Origin: Bacillus cytotoxicus | GTDB taxonomy: Bacteria > Bacillota > Bacilli > Bacillales > Bacillaceae_G | Reading direction: 5' to 3' | NCBI RefSeq assembly: GCF_023715645.1 | Contig: NZ_JAMBOP010000035.1 | Location: 1-52,422, forward strand | DNA length: 52,422 nucleotides | Shown: positions 16,123 through 24,500 of the stretch, piece by piece | Position numbering within the stretch: the stretch's first letter is position 1 | Layout of the letters: each line of letters begins with the position of its first letter | Made by a program: the position numbers and the translations under genes | Notes under the pieces: model-generated | Seen by the model: only the letters and a program-made list of their open reading frames with translations | What the model was told of the DNA's origin: nothing | Databases searched by the model: none

Positions 16123-16140
16123 GATTTTATTTATATAAAA

Positions 16141-16154
16141 GATAAATAATTATC
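16141..16154 (-). promoter_or_regulatory. Possible Fur box upstream of the FbpB-like gene
   Basis: GATAAATAATTATC resembles the Fur 7-1-7 core (TGATAATNATTATCA) but with a two-base centre. It is about 140 bases upstream of the FbpB-like start, separated by a repeat. Suggestive only. Confidence 0.35.
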
Positions 16155-16286
16155 TGTATTGCGTAATAATAAATGAATCGTGTGAAATCCATTTGAAATT
16201 CAAATGAAAACTACGTATATTTTTACAATCGTTTTGTTCGTATTTCGTTCTACTAATTAATTGAACTACCCCCACCTACCGTTTCA

Positions 16287-16392
16287 GAAGTGCACCCCAA
16301 TTGTTAGACACACTCTAACAATTGGAGGTGCTCTTTATATGCAGAAATTCTCTGAATCAGAAAAATTAGCTGCTGTGCACAGCAATGCATAA
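16287..16392 (+). mobile_element. Remnant of an IS3-like element (left end plus broken transposase start)
   Basis: Begins with AGTGCACCCCAATTGTTAGA and the same palindrome as the IS end at 82-125, in opposite orientation. The transposase start follows (MQKFSESEKLAAVHSNA) with AATTGGAGGTGC as ribosome site, then a TAA after 17 codons. The next sequence is a bcr-type repeat fragment, so the rest of the IS has been deleted. Confidence 0.75.
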
Positions 16393-16520
16393 CCTGCTAC
16401 TTTCTTTCTCCCTTTGTTTTAAAACCTTGCATGTGGCAGGAAAAGGCACTGACCGCTTCTACGCATGGCTAGATGCTCTCGTCCTCCAAAAAAGACAGGT
16501 TTTTATGTCGTTTCTTCCAT
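16393..16520 (-). repeat. Partial bcr-type repeat fused to the IS remnant
   Basis: CTGCTACTTTCTTTCTCCCT, GTTTTAAAACCTTGCATGTG, GCAGGAAAAGGCACTGACCG and CTTCTACGCATGGC are the family blocks. The outer ATATATA end is missing on the IS side, so the junction at about 16392 is a deletion point. Confidence 0.65.
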
Positions 16521-16537
16521 TTATCTTTATATAAATA

Positions 16538-16578
16538 ATAACGCCCGATCAAATTTGTAATTTGATCGGGCGTTATCT
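16538..16578 (-). terminator. Terminator downstream of ypcP
   Basis: A very long perfect stem, GATAACGCCCGATCAAATT with a tiny loop and its complement, about 35 bases after the ypcP stop. The T tract is weak on the minus strand. Confidence 0.75.
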
Positions 16579-16608
16579 TCCATAAAGGGGTTTTCTTAAG
16601 GTTACTTT

Positions 16609-17475
16609 CTATAACATATTTACAAACATTTCCGGTCTGCCCCAGTTCATTTTTTCACAAACAAATTGTATTTTTTCTTTATCAATTGTGTGAAATGCTT
16701 CTTCTAATTGACACGAAATTGGCACTTCACAATGAATTTGTGCAAGTTGTAGTGACATGTGTAAATTATCTAAATCACTTTCAATCTTTGTACGCTGCGC
16801 TTTTGTTAATGATGTCATATTTTCTAAAACGCCTGTAACTGTTCCGTGCTCTTGGATAAGTTTATATGCAGTCTTTTCACCAATGCCTTTAACACCTGGA
16901 TAGTTGTCGCTTGAATCACCCATAAATGCCTTTGCATGAACAATTTGCCACGGCTCTACACCTTTGTCTTCCACAATTTTTTCAGGCGTGTAAAATTCAT
17001 AATTTCCAATTCCTTTTCGAAGAAGCATAACTGTAATTTTTGTATCAACTAGCTGAAGTAAGTCTGTATCACCTGTTAAAATAAACACTTCCGCTTCATG
17101 TTGATACAGTTTCGCTAATGTTCCAATACAGTCATCAGCTTCATATCCTTTCATACCAATAACCGGGATTGATAAATGTGCAGTCATTTCTTGCACTAGA
17201 TCAAATTGTGGAATTAACTCTTCTGGCGGTGCGCCGCGATTCGCCTTATAGTTTGAAAATGCTTCTGTTCGAAAGGTTGTACTCCCCATATCCCAGCACG
17301 TTACGATATGAGTTGGTTCAATTGTACTAGCTGCTGTTAATAAGTGCTTCATATAACCATGAATCCCATTTGTTGGAATACCATCTTGTCTTTTCATAAA
17401 TTGTCCGTACACACTTGTTGCATAAAAGGCACGAAATAACAATGCCATACCATCTACTAATAATACCTTATTCAT
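16609..17475 (-). CDS. ypcP: 5'-3' exonuclease (FEN family) YpcP
   Basis: 288 residues, matching the free-standing homologue of the DNA polymerase I 5'-nuclease domain. N-terminal VDGMALLFRAFYA, the metal-ligand cluster GYEADDCIGTLA and TGDTDLLQLV, a second acidic set MGDSSDNYPGVKGIGEKTA with the helix-hairpin-helix DNA grip. It removes RNA primers and flaps during lagging-strand maturation and repair, in redundancy with PolA. TAGGAGATG ribosome site. Monocistronic. Confidence 0.92.
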   Translation of the reverse strand: MNKVLLVDGMALLFRAFYATSVYGQFMKRQDGIPTNGIHGYMKHLLTAASTIEPTHIVTCWDMGSTTFRTEAFSNYKANRGAPPEELIPQFDLVQEMTAHLSIPVIGMKGYEADDCIGTLAKLYQHEAEVFILTGDTDLLQLVDTKITVMLLRKGIGNYEFYTPEKIVEDKGVEPWQIVHAKAFMGDSSDNYPGVKGIGEKTAYKLIQEHGTVTGVLENMTSLTKAQRTKIESDLDNLHMSLQLAQIHCEVPISCQLEEAFHTIDKEKIQFVCEKMNWGRPEMFVNML

Positions 17476-17496
17476 AATTCATCTCCTAATGACAAA

Positions 17497-17530
17497 AATA
17501 AAAACCTCACGTCATGACGCAAGGTTATAT
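17497..17530 (-). terminator. Terminator of the MgtA-fragment transcript
   Basis: AACCTTGCGTCATGACGTGAGGTT on the minus strand (central CGTCATGACG) followed by TTTATTTTTG. Confidence 0.85.
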
Positions 17531-17592
17531 AATCAAATAATGATTGTAATTGTTATTATACAATGATTTGTTATATTTAGCATCCATAATAA

Positions 17593-18306
17593 TTACTTAC
17601 AACATTGTTGTAATAGTTCCACATATGTATTATTTCCAGTGGATACAACAACTGCTTTTGCCGTTCCGTTAACGATATGAGTACCTTGATAACATAAATT
17701 TTCAAGACAAAGTGGATTATAATCTTTTACACGTTTTAACGGCATAAATCGTTTTTTTTCAATATGATAGCAACTTTCATATTTTTCTACTAGTATCTCT
17801 TTTCCAGTTAAATGAGATTCATCAACAAGTACGTCTTTTGCATAAATAATGCGAGCGTCAGCTGGTACAATATCACCTGCAGTAAGGCAGATCACATCTC
17901 CTGGAACCAATTCTACTATTGGAATATTCATCACTTCAGAATCTGTATCTATCCCATTTGCTTTATCATTTTCTACTCTTAAAACAGTAACTGTTTTTGC
18001 GTTCGTTTGATTTGCTTCCTTTTCGAACAGACTTACTTTTTCCATCAACTTCATCATCATATGAGTCAACATCACTTTTTTATTCACATATCGTTCATTT
18101 TTCCCATATTGTACAATACGTCTTTTTGCCTCTTTAACAGAAAGACCATTTCTTGTTGTTTTAAAATAAGCGTACACAGATTTCACATCGCGAATCGCGA
18201 CTTCCATCAACATTTCATTATTCTTTTGTAAAATCTCTTGTACTTTTATCGTTTTTTTATGAGTTATATTATTTATAATTCCCTCTTGTTTGTTTACATA
18301 TAACAT
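17593..18306 (-). CDS. MgtA-like Mg2+ P-type ATPase fragment: N-terminus and actuator domain only
   Basis: 237 residues. The N-terminal helix region and the cation-ATPase_N motif (GLSVKEAKRRIVQYGKN) lead into the A domain (VELVPGDVICLTAGDIVPAD, DESHLTGKEILVEKYE, ending VVVSTGNNTYVELLQQ). Full MgtA/MgtB-type importers are about 850-900 residues; the phosphorylation (DKTGT), nucleotide-binding and transport segments are all absent. The catalytic TGE of the A domain reads TGK, removing the glutamate needed for dephosphorylation. It still has GGAGGAG, an M-box leader far upstream and a terminator. It is either a decaying gene or a repurposed regulatory fragment. Confidence 0.8.
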   Translation of the reverse strand: MLYVNKQEGIINNITHKKTIKVQEILQKNNEMLMEVAIRDVKSVYAYFKTTRNGLSVKEAKRRIVQYGKNERYVNKKVMLTHMMMKLMEKVSLFEKEANQTNAKTVTVLRVENDKANGIDTDSEVMNIPIVELVPGDVICLTAGDIVPADARIIYAKDVLVDESHLTGKEILVEKYESCYHIEKKRFMPLKRVKDYNPLCLENLCYQGTHIVNGTAKAVVVSTGNNTYVELLQQCCK

Positions 18307-18356
18307 CGTCCGTCTCCTCCTTCGCACATGCAGGAAGAAACTCATTGTTTCTCAAT

Positions 18357-18461
18357 TTATCTATTTACAGATATAGAGGGAGGAACAAGTCGTTTCCTAC
18401 CTACATCACACATTCTATTTTCGAAATACCTGGGTAACGGAACCGAGTCCGAAGCTGACAT
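18357..18461 (-). CDS. Candidate leader peptide upstream of the MgtA fragment
   Basis: 34 codons, MSASDSVPLPRYFENRM... ending ...VPPSISVNR, with a near-perfect Shine-Dalgarno (GGAGGTGA) six bases before the ATG, better than that of the following gene. The stop is 50 bases before the MgtA-fragment ATG. It contains the pattern VPLPR and a later VPP. In enterobacteria the mgtA leader encodes the proline-rich MgtL, whose translation is destabilised at low Mg2+; analogy only, no homology claimed. It is too short for most gene finders. Confidence 0.55.
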   Translation of the reverse strand: MSASDSVPLPRYFENRMCDVGRKRLVPPSISVNR

Positions 18462-18498
18462 TGCTCCTCACCTCCTCATATAAATTATTATTAACTAT

Positions 18499-18702
18499 GT
18501 ATATAAATCCAAATTAAAAATCTGACATAAAGACCTTTTCTTTTTAGATAACCTTGAGCGTCTGGCCATGTGTAGAAGCGGTCAGGGTCTTTTTCTCCCA
18601 CATGCGATGTTCAAACAAAGAGCAAAAGAAAGTAACAGGTTACTTTTTGCTTAGTATGGCGGCGACTTATGGGATGGAAAGTCAAGTTAGATTTATATAT
18701 AT
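18499..18702 (+). repeat. bcr-type intergenic repeat, copy 3, inside the M-box leader
   Basis: Full-length copy from TATATAAATCCAAATT to AGTTAGATTTATATATAT. It lies between the M-box terminator (18728) and the leader ORF (18461), lengthening the untranslated leader by about 200 bases. Confidence 0.8.
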
Positions 18703-18727
18703 TTGTACAACATATACCTAAATTAAA

Positions 18728-18762
18728 AAGACCTTTACTCGAGAGAGAGTAAAGGTCTGAAC
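18728..18762 (-). terminator. Regulated terminator of the M-box riboswitch
   Basis: AGACCTTTACTC-TCTCTC-GAGTAAAGGTCT then TTTTTAATTT on the minus strand; a 12-bp perfect stem about 60 bases after the aptamer. It is positioned as the Mg2+-dependent off switch. Confidence 0.9.
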
Positions 18763-18819
18763 ATACATAAATAAGCAATGTTTAATATAACTACATATCA
18801 TGTAGCCTATATGAAAACA

Positions 18820-18985
18820 ATTGCACCTCTCCCTCGCCGAGCTTTAGCACTGTATAGCATAGGTTTCTTAACCAGCTACATTAAAAAAGACCTTAATTCG
18901 ATCATTCTTGTTGACCCATTGGCGTCTCTCGACATTTTTGGGCAGTAGCATCTCTCTATACAGGAGCCTCACCTAACAGAGACAT
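18820..18985 (-). promoter_or_regulatory. M-box (ykoK-type) magnesium riboswitch
   Basis: Minus-strand sequence contains the conserved M-box blocks in order: GTTAGGTGAGGCTCCTGTAT, GCTACTGCCCAAAAATGTCG, GACGCCAATGGGTCAAC, TAATGTAGCTGG, CCTATGC, ACAGTGCTAAAGCTC. These build the three-helix Mg2+-sensing aptamer found upstream of mgtE and mgtA genes. High Mg2+ should favour the terminator at 18728. The next gene on this strand is an MgtA-like fragment, consistent with the ligand. Confidence 0.96.
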
Positions 18986-19002
18986 ATTTAATTATATAGA
19001 AA

Positions 19003-19031
19003 ATGTTACTCTTATTTAAAATAGATGTCAA
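19003..19031 (-). promoter_or_regulatory. Promoter of the M-box transcript
   Basis: TTGACA - 17 bases - TAACAT on the minus strand, putting the start near 18996, about ten bases before the M-box. Confidence 0.8.
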
Positions 19032-19142
19032 CACTTTGCATTTAAACTTTTTCTTATTACAACAAGTATTTTTTATGCTTTCCACACAATGAAACTCAAA
19101 TCATTCCTAGTAAACTGACAAAAAAGGATTCTCAAACAAAAT

Positions 19143-19176
19143 AAAAACCTTACGTTTAAAACGTAAGGTTTTTTAT
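19143..19176 (-). terminator. Terminator ending the tandem structured RNA
   Basis: AAAAACCTTACGTTTTAAACGTAAGGTTTTTA on the minus strand: a 14-bp palindromic stem with T run, a few bases after the second RNA unit. Confidence 0.9.
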
Positions 19177-19179
19177 ATA

Positions 19180-19577
19180 GCCCCACATATGCCGTTCTCT
19201 TCTAGATGTCCATAAACCCGCTCTCGCAGGTGGATGTTCTCAAAAATGCTTTCATCTTCCTTCTTAAAAAGATGGCTTGATGGCCACATTGTAATATTGA
19301 ACTTCCGTATTACTAACATTGGTTTAAGACATACACAAGCTACGTACATCGTAGGTAGTTACTATTGTAAGTATAAATAGAACCCCGCACGTGCCGTCCC
19401 TCGTAAATGTCCAAAAACCCGCTACTCGCAGGTGGATGTTCTCACAGTTACCTTCATCTTCCTTCTCAAAGAAAGGCATGATGTTGGTCCCTAAATATCG
19501 AACTTCCGTATTACTATCATCGGTTTTAGACATAAATAAGTTACGCACACCGCAGGATGTTTTATTTATCTGTCGTT
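19180..19577 (-). ncRNA. Candidate structured RNA made of two tandem ~160-nt units
   Basis: Unit A covers about 19385-19560 and unit B about 19180-19350. Shared blocks: TATGTCT-AAACC-ATG-TAGTAATACGGAAGTTC, AAGAAGGAAGATGAA, GAGAACATCCACCTGCGAG-GCGGGTTT-TGGACAT. Hairpins recur with compensating changes: TGCG/CGTA versus TACG/CGTA, CAUCUU/AAGAUG, and ACCUGC-GAGA-GCGGGU with a GNRA loop in unit B (one extra base in A). In unit B stops interrupt the frame that is open in unit A, arguing against coding. It has its own promoter and terminator. I could not match it to a known RNA class. Confidence 0.6.
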
Positions 19578-19606
19578 ATCTTATCACATTGTTTACAACG
19601 TGTAAA
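19578..19606 (-). promoter_or_regulatory. Promoter with overlapping dyad for the tandem RNA
   Basis: TTTACA - 17 bases - TAAGAT on the minus strand. A perfect inverted repeat TTTACA-CGT-TGTAAA covers the -35 box, a likely repressor or activator site of unknown identity. Confidence 0.55.
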
Positions 19607-19674
19607 ATATATCGTTTTTTGTATTTCTTGTTTGTGACCCTATTGTAATACAAATTTATTTGAGGTGCAATAGG

Positions 19675-20508
19675 CTACTGTTTTTCTTTCACAATTTCAT
19701 TTTCAGGATAAGAAATCCAATCACTCCAGCTGCCTACATACAATTTCACGTTGGTAAAACCAGCCATTTTTAATGTTAATACGTTTGGACATGCTGTTAC
19801 ACCAGATCCGCAATAGACAATCGTTTCTTTCTTTTTATTAAGATGAGTAAAACGATTTCCTTGTTCCTTTCGCTCTTTAAAAGCACCGGATTCTGTTACA
19901 CCATCTTTCCAAAAATAATTTTGCGCAGTTGGAATGTGACCAGCTTCTTTATCAACTAATTCTTCTAATCCTGCGTAACGCTTTGGTTCACGCGAGTCAA
20001 TCAGTGTAATATCTGCATGTTTGCTAATTTTCGCTTGTAACTCTTCCATTGTTACGATAACATCCTGTTGCACTGATGGAACGAACGTCTTCGGTGCAAA
20101 GACTGCCATCTCATTCGTTACTTCAAAATTTTGTTCCTGCCACGCTGGAAAACCGCCATTTAACACATATGCTTTATTATGTCCAAGATATGTTAAGAGC
20201 CACCATAGACGAGAAGCCATCGCTCCTCCTTGGCTATCATACGCCACAACTGTCGTATGTTCATCAATACCAGCTTGTGAAAGCTTTCGGGCAAACTCTT
20301 CTATATTTGGAAGTGGATGGCGTCCTCCGTGCTTTGTAACTGAACTTGATAAATCTTTATTCAAATCAAAATAGAGCGCAAATGGTATATGCGCTTCATC
20401 ATATTGTTCTCTTCCCCAATTTGGATTTGCTAAGTCAAAACGACAATCGATAATTCTAACATGCTCATCTTGTATATGTTCATGTAACCATTCGACTGTA
20501 ACGATCAT
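19675..20508 (-). CDS. Thiosulfate/3-mercaptopyruvate sulfurtransferase (tandem rhodanese)
   Basis: 277 residues with two rhodanese domains: inactive N-terminal (about 1-125; RIIDCRFDLANPNWGREQY) and catalytic C-terminal (about 150-275) with the active-site loop YCGSGVTAC. CGSGVT is the loop form usual in mercaptopyruvate-type enzymes. It moves sulfur to cyanide, thiols or sulfur acceptors in the cytoplasm. Last gene of a GNAT-ypbS-sulfurtransferase run with only 2 bases after ypbS. Confidence 0.92.
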   Translation of the reverse strand: MIVTVEWLHEHIQDEHVRIIDCRFDLANPNWGREQYDEAHIPFALYFDLNKDLSSSVTKHGGRHPLPNIEEFARKLSQAGIDEHTTVVAYDSQGGAMASRLWWLLTYLGHNKAYVLNGGFPAWQEQNFEVTNEMAVFAPKTFVPSVQQDVIVTMEELQAKISKHADITLIDSREPKRYAGLEELVDKEAGHIPTAQNYFWKDGVTESGAFKERKEQGNRFTHLNKKKETIVYCGSGVTACPNVLTLKMAGFTNVKLYVGSWSDWISYPENEIVKEKQ

Positions 20509-20510
20509 AC

Positions 20511-20783
20511 TTAACGACCTTCTTTCTCTTTTAAACGTCCTACATATTCCATAACCATTTCTTCTGTTACAATCTTACGCTGCTGCGCAATGCCGTTTTT
20601 TGCAAGTTCATTAATTTGTTTTGTTACCATATTAATTACATCAACAGAGAAAGATTTTCCATTTAACGCAAGTGATATAGCCGCTTCAACCGCCGCTTCA
20701 CGCTGTGCATCTAACTGTAGAAATGCTTTCACCACTTCATTTTGTTTACGAGAATGTGCTGTAATTGCTTCATGTACTTCCAT
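20511..20783 (-). CDS. ypbS: YpbS family protein (DUF2533)
   Basis: 90 residues, charged and helical (MEVHEAITAHSRKQNEVVKA), recognised as DUF2533/YpbS by sequence and by its place next to dynA. GGAGGAAG Shine-Dalgarno. Function unknown. Confidence 0.85.
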   Translation of the reverse strand: MEVHEAITAHSRKQNEVVKAFLQLDAQREAAVEAAISLALNGKSFSVDVINMVTKQINELAKNGIAQQRKIVTEEMVMEYVGRLKEKEGR

Positions 20784-20795
20784 GTCTTCTTCCTC

Positions 20796-21257
20796 CTATT
20801 GTAAATCCATTGTAAGCCGAATCATATCACGACATACAATGCCATTTTCCATAATCTCTTCTTCATAATGCTTTGAAAAGTAATCAAAATCAATAGAAAA
20901 GATGCGAAATCCACATTTTTGATACAAAGCAAGCTGCGAAACACTAGAATTGCCTGTTCCAATTTCAAGCGTGTGCATGCCTTGCTTTTTTGCAGTTAGA
21001 ATCGCATGCTGTAACAACTGCTTTCCGACGCCTTTTCCCTGCTCTTTATTGCATACAGCAATATTCATGACTTCCATTGTATTTGGGCGCGTTTCTAGCA
21101 ATACATATACTCCTATCACACCTTCAAGACGCTTTGCGACATAAATAATGCCCCGATGGAGATACGATTTCAATTGTCGTTCGCTTGGATCAGCAAGTAA
21201 TAGTAGTGGCAATAGCTCTTCATTTGGTAAAACGCGTTCAATTACTAATTCTTCCAT
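20796..21257 (-). CDS. GNAT family N-acetyltransferase
   Basis: 153 residues with the GNAT core: beta strand EVMNIAVCNKEQGKGVGKQL carrying the Q/R-x-x-G-x-G/A acetyl-CoA loop (QGKGVG), then LEIGTGNSSVSQLALYQKCGFR. Transfers acetyl to an unknown amine. ATG at 21257 (MEELVIERVLPNEELL) with AGAGGGGAG upstream; the longer frame overlaps the divergent gene. First gene of the ypbS operon. Confidence 0.88.
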   Translation of the reverse strand: MEELVIERVLPNEELLPLLLLADPSERQLKSYLHRGIIYVAKRLEGVIGVYVLLETRPNTMEVMNIAVCNKEQGKGVGKQLLQHAILTAKKQGMHTLEIGTGNSSVSQLALYQKCGFRIFSIDFDYFSKHYEEEIMENGIVCRDMIRLTMDLQ

Positions 21258-21327
21258 GAAAAATCTCTCCCCTCTTTGTTCTAAACCATACTTGTCTTCC
21301 ATAAGTAATACAAAGGAGGTCATTATT

Positions 21328-21582
21328 ATGGACAACAATGAAAAGAAGTGCAATATAATCTCCATTAATGAGAAGAAAAAGAAAAACGGTACGTACTCCT
21401 ATCCAAAATTAGTGATAGAAGGAAAACCATATGAGTTCACTTCCTTCGTCTTATGCGGTGAAACGTCAGATGGAAGACGTCTCGTCCTAACCCATATGGT
21501 TTCCTCAGATGAATTTGCTGGATTTGTAAAATCGTTAGATACTGTACTACAAAAACGGATTGAACGTATTTTTTTCTCTTAA
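21328..21582 (+). CDS. Small hypothetical protein
   Basis: 84 residues. AAAGGAGG eight bases before the ATG at 21328. Lysine-rich N-terminus (ISINEKKKKNGTYSYPKLVI) then a beta-rich GKPYEFTSFVLCGETSDGRR region, with a helical end. No family recognised. Divergent from the GNAT gene and convergent with dynA, overlapping its stop by 4 bases. Confidence 0.75.
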   Translation: MDNNEKKCNIISINEKKKKNGTYSYPKLVIEGKPYEFTSFVLCGETSDGRRLVLTHMVSSDEFAGFVKSLDTVLQKRIERIFFS

Positions 21583-24500
21583 TACTTTTCTTCTAGTCCA
21601 TCTTCTATTTTTATTAATTGCTCTCCTAATTCTTCTTTTCGCTGTTCGTATGCAGAAACATCAATTGTTTCCAATAACACAAATAATAAACTTTCATAGT
21701 ATTGTGTTACATCTTTCATCATAGCTTTTTTCACAAGTTCCCATCTATGAAGCAATTCTTGATTATAATGGTTCATAAATAGGCGTTGTTCTTCCGTTAC
21801 GTAATCTGCTACAAACGGTTCTAACGTTTGCTTCATCTCTTCTTGCATGAATGCTTTATCATTTTTCTCGAAGAAACTTTTCTCATTTTTAAAATGAGCT
21901 AATGCTTTTTTAAATTGTTTTTCTTCTATATTTGGAAATGGATTTTCATGAGTAAGAACGCGATAATCATATGTAATATCCGTCTGAACTACGAGCTGTT
22001 CATTTTTTGTAACACATTGCTCTATTACTTCTTGTTGTACATGTTTCATTGTTTCATTTATCCATTTTTCAAGACGGAGTGAAGTTGCCCGCATTTCTTG
22101 TAATAAGTCATGTTGTAAGAAAGCAATTAACTCCATCATACACTCTTGTAATTTATCTTTCACATTCCCTTGTGTTCGTAAAGAAGCTGGGTTAATAAAT
22201 TCTGTAAACACATCGTTGTAGCGTAAAAATAACCGTTGCTGTACATAATACAGAAGTTCTTTCACTTCATTTCCTAAAGATTTTCCCTCTGTTATTACAC
22301 TGTGAGAAGAAACAATGTGAAGCAGTTCTTCGCGTTCTGCTTCATATTTTTTTCGTTGTTGTTCTTTTACTTCATTGCCTTGCATTGCGCTTTCAATCAT
22401 TTTTGCAAGAAGCTTATAACCATTTTGAAGTGCGCCGTATAAAGAATGCACCGACACAAGCATTAAATCTCTCATAATAAACGAGGTGAAAGCTTGTTCA
22501 AATTGTGCAAGGCCAGATTGCTCTAAAATGCCATACGCTTCTTTCGAAATCTCTTTTCCTTGTTTTTCTTCTAATGCAAATAAGCTAGATATTGCAAACA
22601 AGCGTGGATTACGAATTCCATACTGCAGTAATTGATCGCTAATATATCCTTTTACTGTTTGTAACTCTTCTTCAGACTGTGCTAAGTCCGCCGCATTAAT
22701 TAAGAAAAACATTTTATCAAGTGCAAATGTATCTTTCACACGACCAAGTTGAATTAAAAATTCTCGATCTGCTCGTGAAAACACGTGGTTATAATATGTT
22801 ACAAATAAAATTGCATCTGCATTCTTTATATATTGGAACGCTACGTCTGTATGGCGAGCGTTAATAGAGTCTGCCCCCGGTGTATCCACAAGTGCAATGC
22901 CCTGTCTCGTTAACTCACAATCAAAATAAAGCTCCATGTACTCTACAAAACATGATTTTTCCTCGTTTGCAACATAATCAGCAAATTCAGCTAACGTCAC
23001 ATGAGATTGCTCTCCTAAGCGCTGCTTTACATCATTATATCCACGCTGCACAGCGCGTAAAAAGCTAAACGTTGTTTTTTGTCTACCACTTGGTGCTGGG
23101 TATTGTAAGACATCATCAATTTGTAAAAGCGCTTCTTCCAAAGAAGTAATATCACGATAAAATAATTTATAAATAGCCTTTAAATCCTCAAAAAGCGCCG
23201 TTTCTGATTTAAACTGGACAATTACCGTGCCATGCGGCTTATCATCTGTTACTGGCAAAATTTGATTAATCGTTGCTGTTGTAGGATTAGGTGATACCGG
23301 TAATACCTTCTCTCCTAATAACGCGTTCGCAAAAGAAGATTTCCCAGCACTAAACGCTCCAAATAGCGCCACTGTAAACTGTTTCGTTTCTACACGTTTC
23401 CTTTTCTCCATGATTTCTTGCTGTACATGTTTAAGAGCTGGAATTTGCTGCAAAACATCTTCTGCATCCTTAACATGCTCTATAATCCCGGCAATATTAA
23501 GCTTTGTTTCCGTAATTGGTTCGGACTCATTGTCAGTGAGTTCATCCTCTACTTCGATTTGTGTTTGCAACTGAAATTTTTCGTTTGTTACTTTCTTTGT
23601 TTGTTGTAAAGCTTTTTCTATATCTATGCTTTGCGGAACAGAAAAACGATTGTGCCATATATCTTGTAAGTATTTTTCATATTGATCATAGTCCTGCATG
23701 CACTGTAATTTTATTCCCTTTGCCTTTTGTATCGCTTCATATTGTGCTATTTCTTCTTGTACATGTTGAATATTTGCTTGTACTTTACTGTGCAAGAGCG
23801 GCAAACTTTTTTCAAATATATTTTGTGCTTCGCGGCGATAACGTTTCTTCAATTCATTTGCCACATCTTCTGTATAATGAAGCAAATAATCTCCAGTAAA
23901 TCCCGCTCCTTGTTTAATAGTTGCTTCCAGTACTGCAGGAGTAAAGTCTGCATTTAAGTCATGTATTACTTTTCCGAGTTCTTCTGTGAATAGCTCTTTT
24001 TTCTTAAAAAAGGAGACAACGTACTCTTTCATATGAAAATCAAGCTGCGTCTCTACTGTTTTCTGTAGTGCCTCATAAAACGCTTCTAAACGACGTTGTT
24101 TTTCTTGCTCTGTTTTTCCTTTCGAAAACAGTAAACCAACTTTAAATTTTGTGAGCTTCGTTTCCAAATATTGATTTGCTAAATCACGCATTTCAAACGG
24201 CATTAAATATGCATTATCTAAAATATTTTGCAAGCCGCTAAAAAACTGTTCTTTCACTTGCGATACTGTATCTGTAGTATGTTTTTCTTTTTCCGCAAGC
24301 TGTTCTAATATCGCCGTTACATCTTGAAGCGATAACATCGATGCTAACTCTTTTTGAAACGGCTCCAATTGTTTTTCATATTGCGAATGTAAAAACGAGA
24401 AATGTTCGTGTAACAAATAAGATACTTCTCTCTCCATTCCTCTTTTCACATACATATCTTTTTCCTTTACTATCGAGGAAAGGCGTTCCTCTAGCTGCCC

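Noticed and set aside
19324-19548. 74-codon minus-strand frame MRNLFMSKTDD...
   Set aside because: The second unit of the tandem pair has stops in the same frame and an indel in the conserved hairpin; conservation follows RNA structure, not codons.
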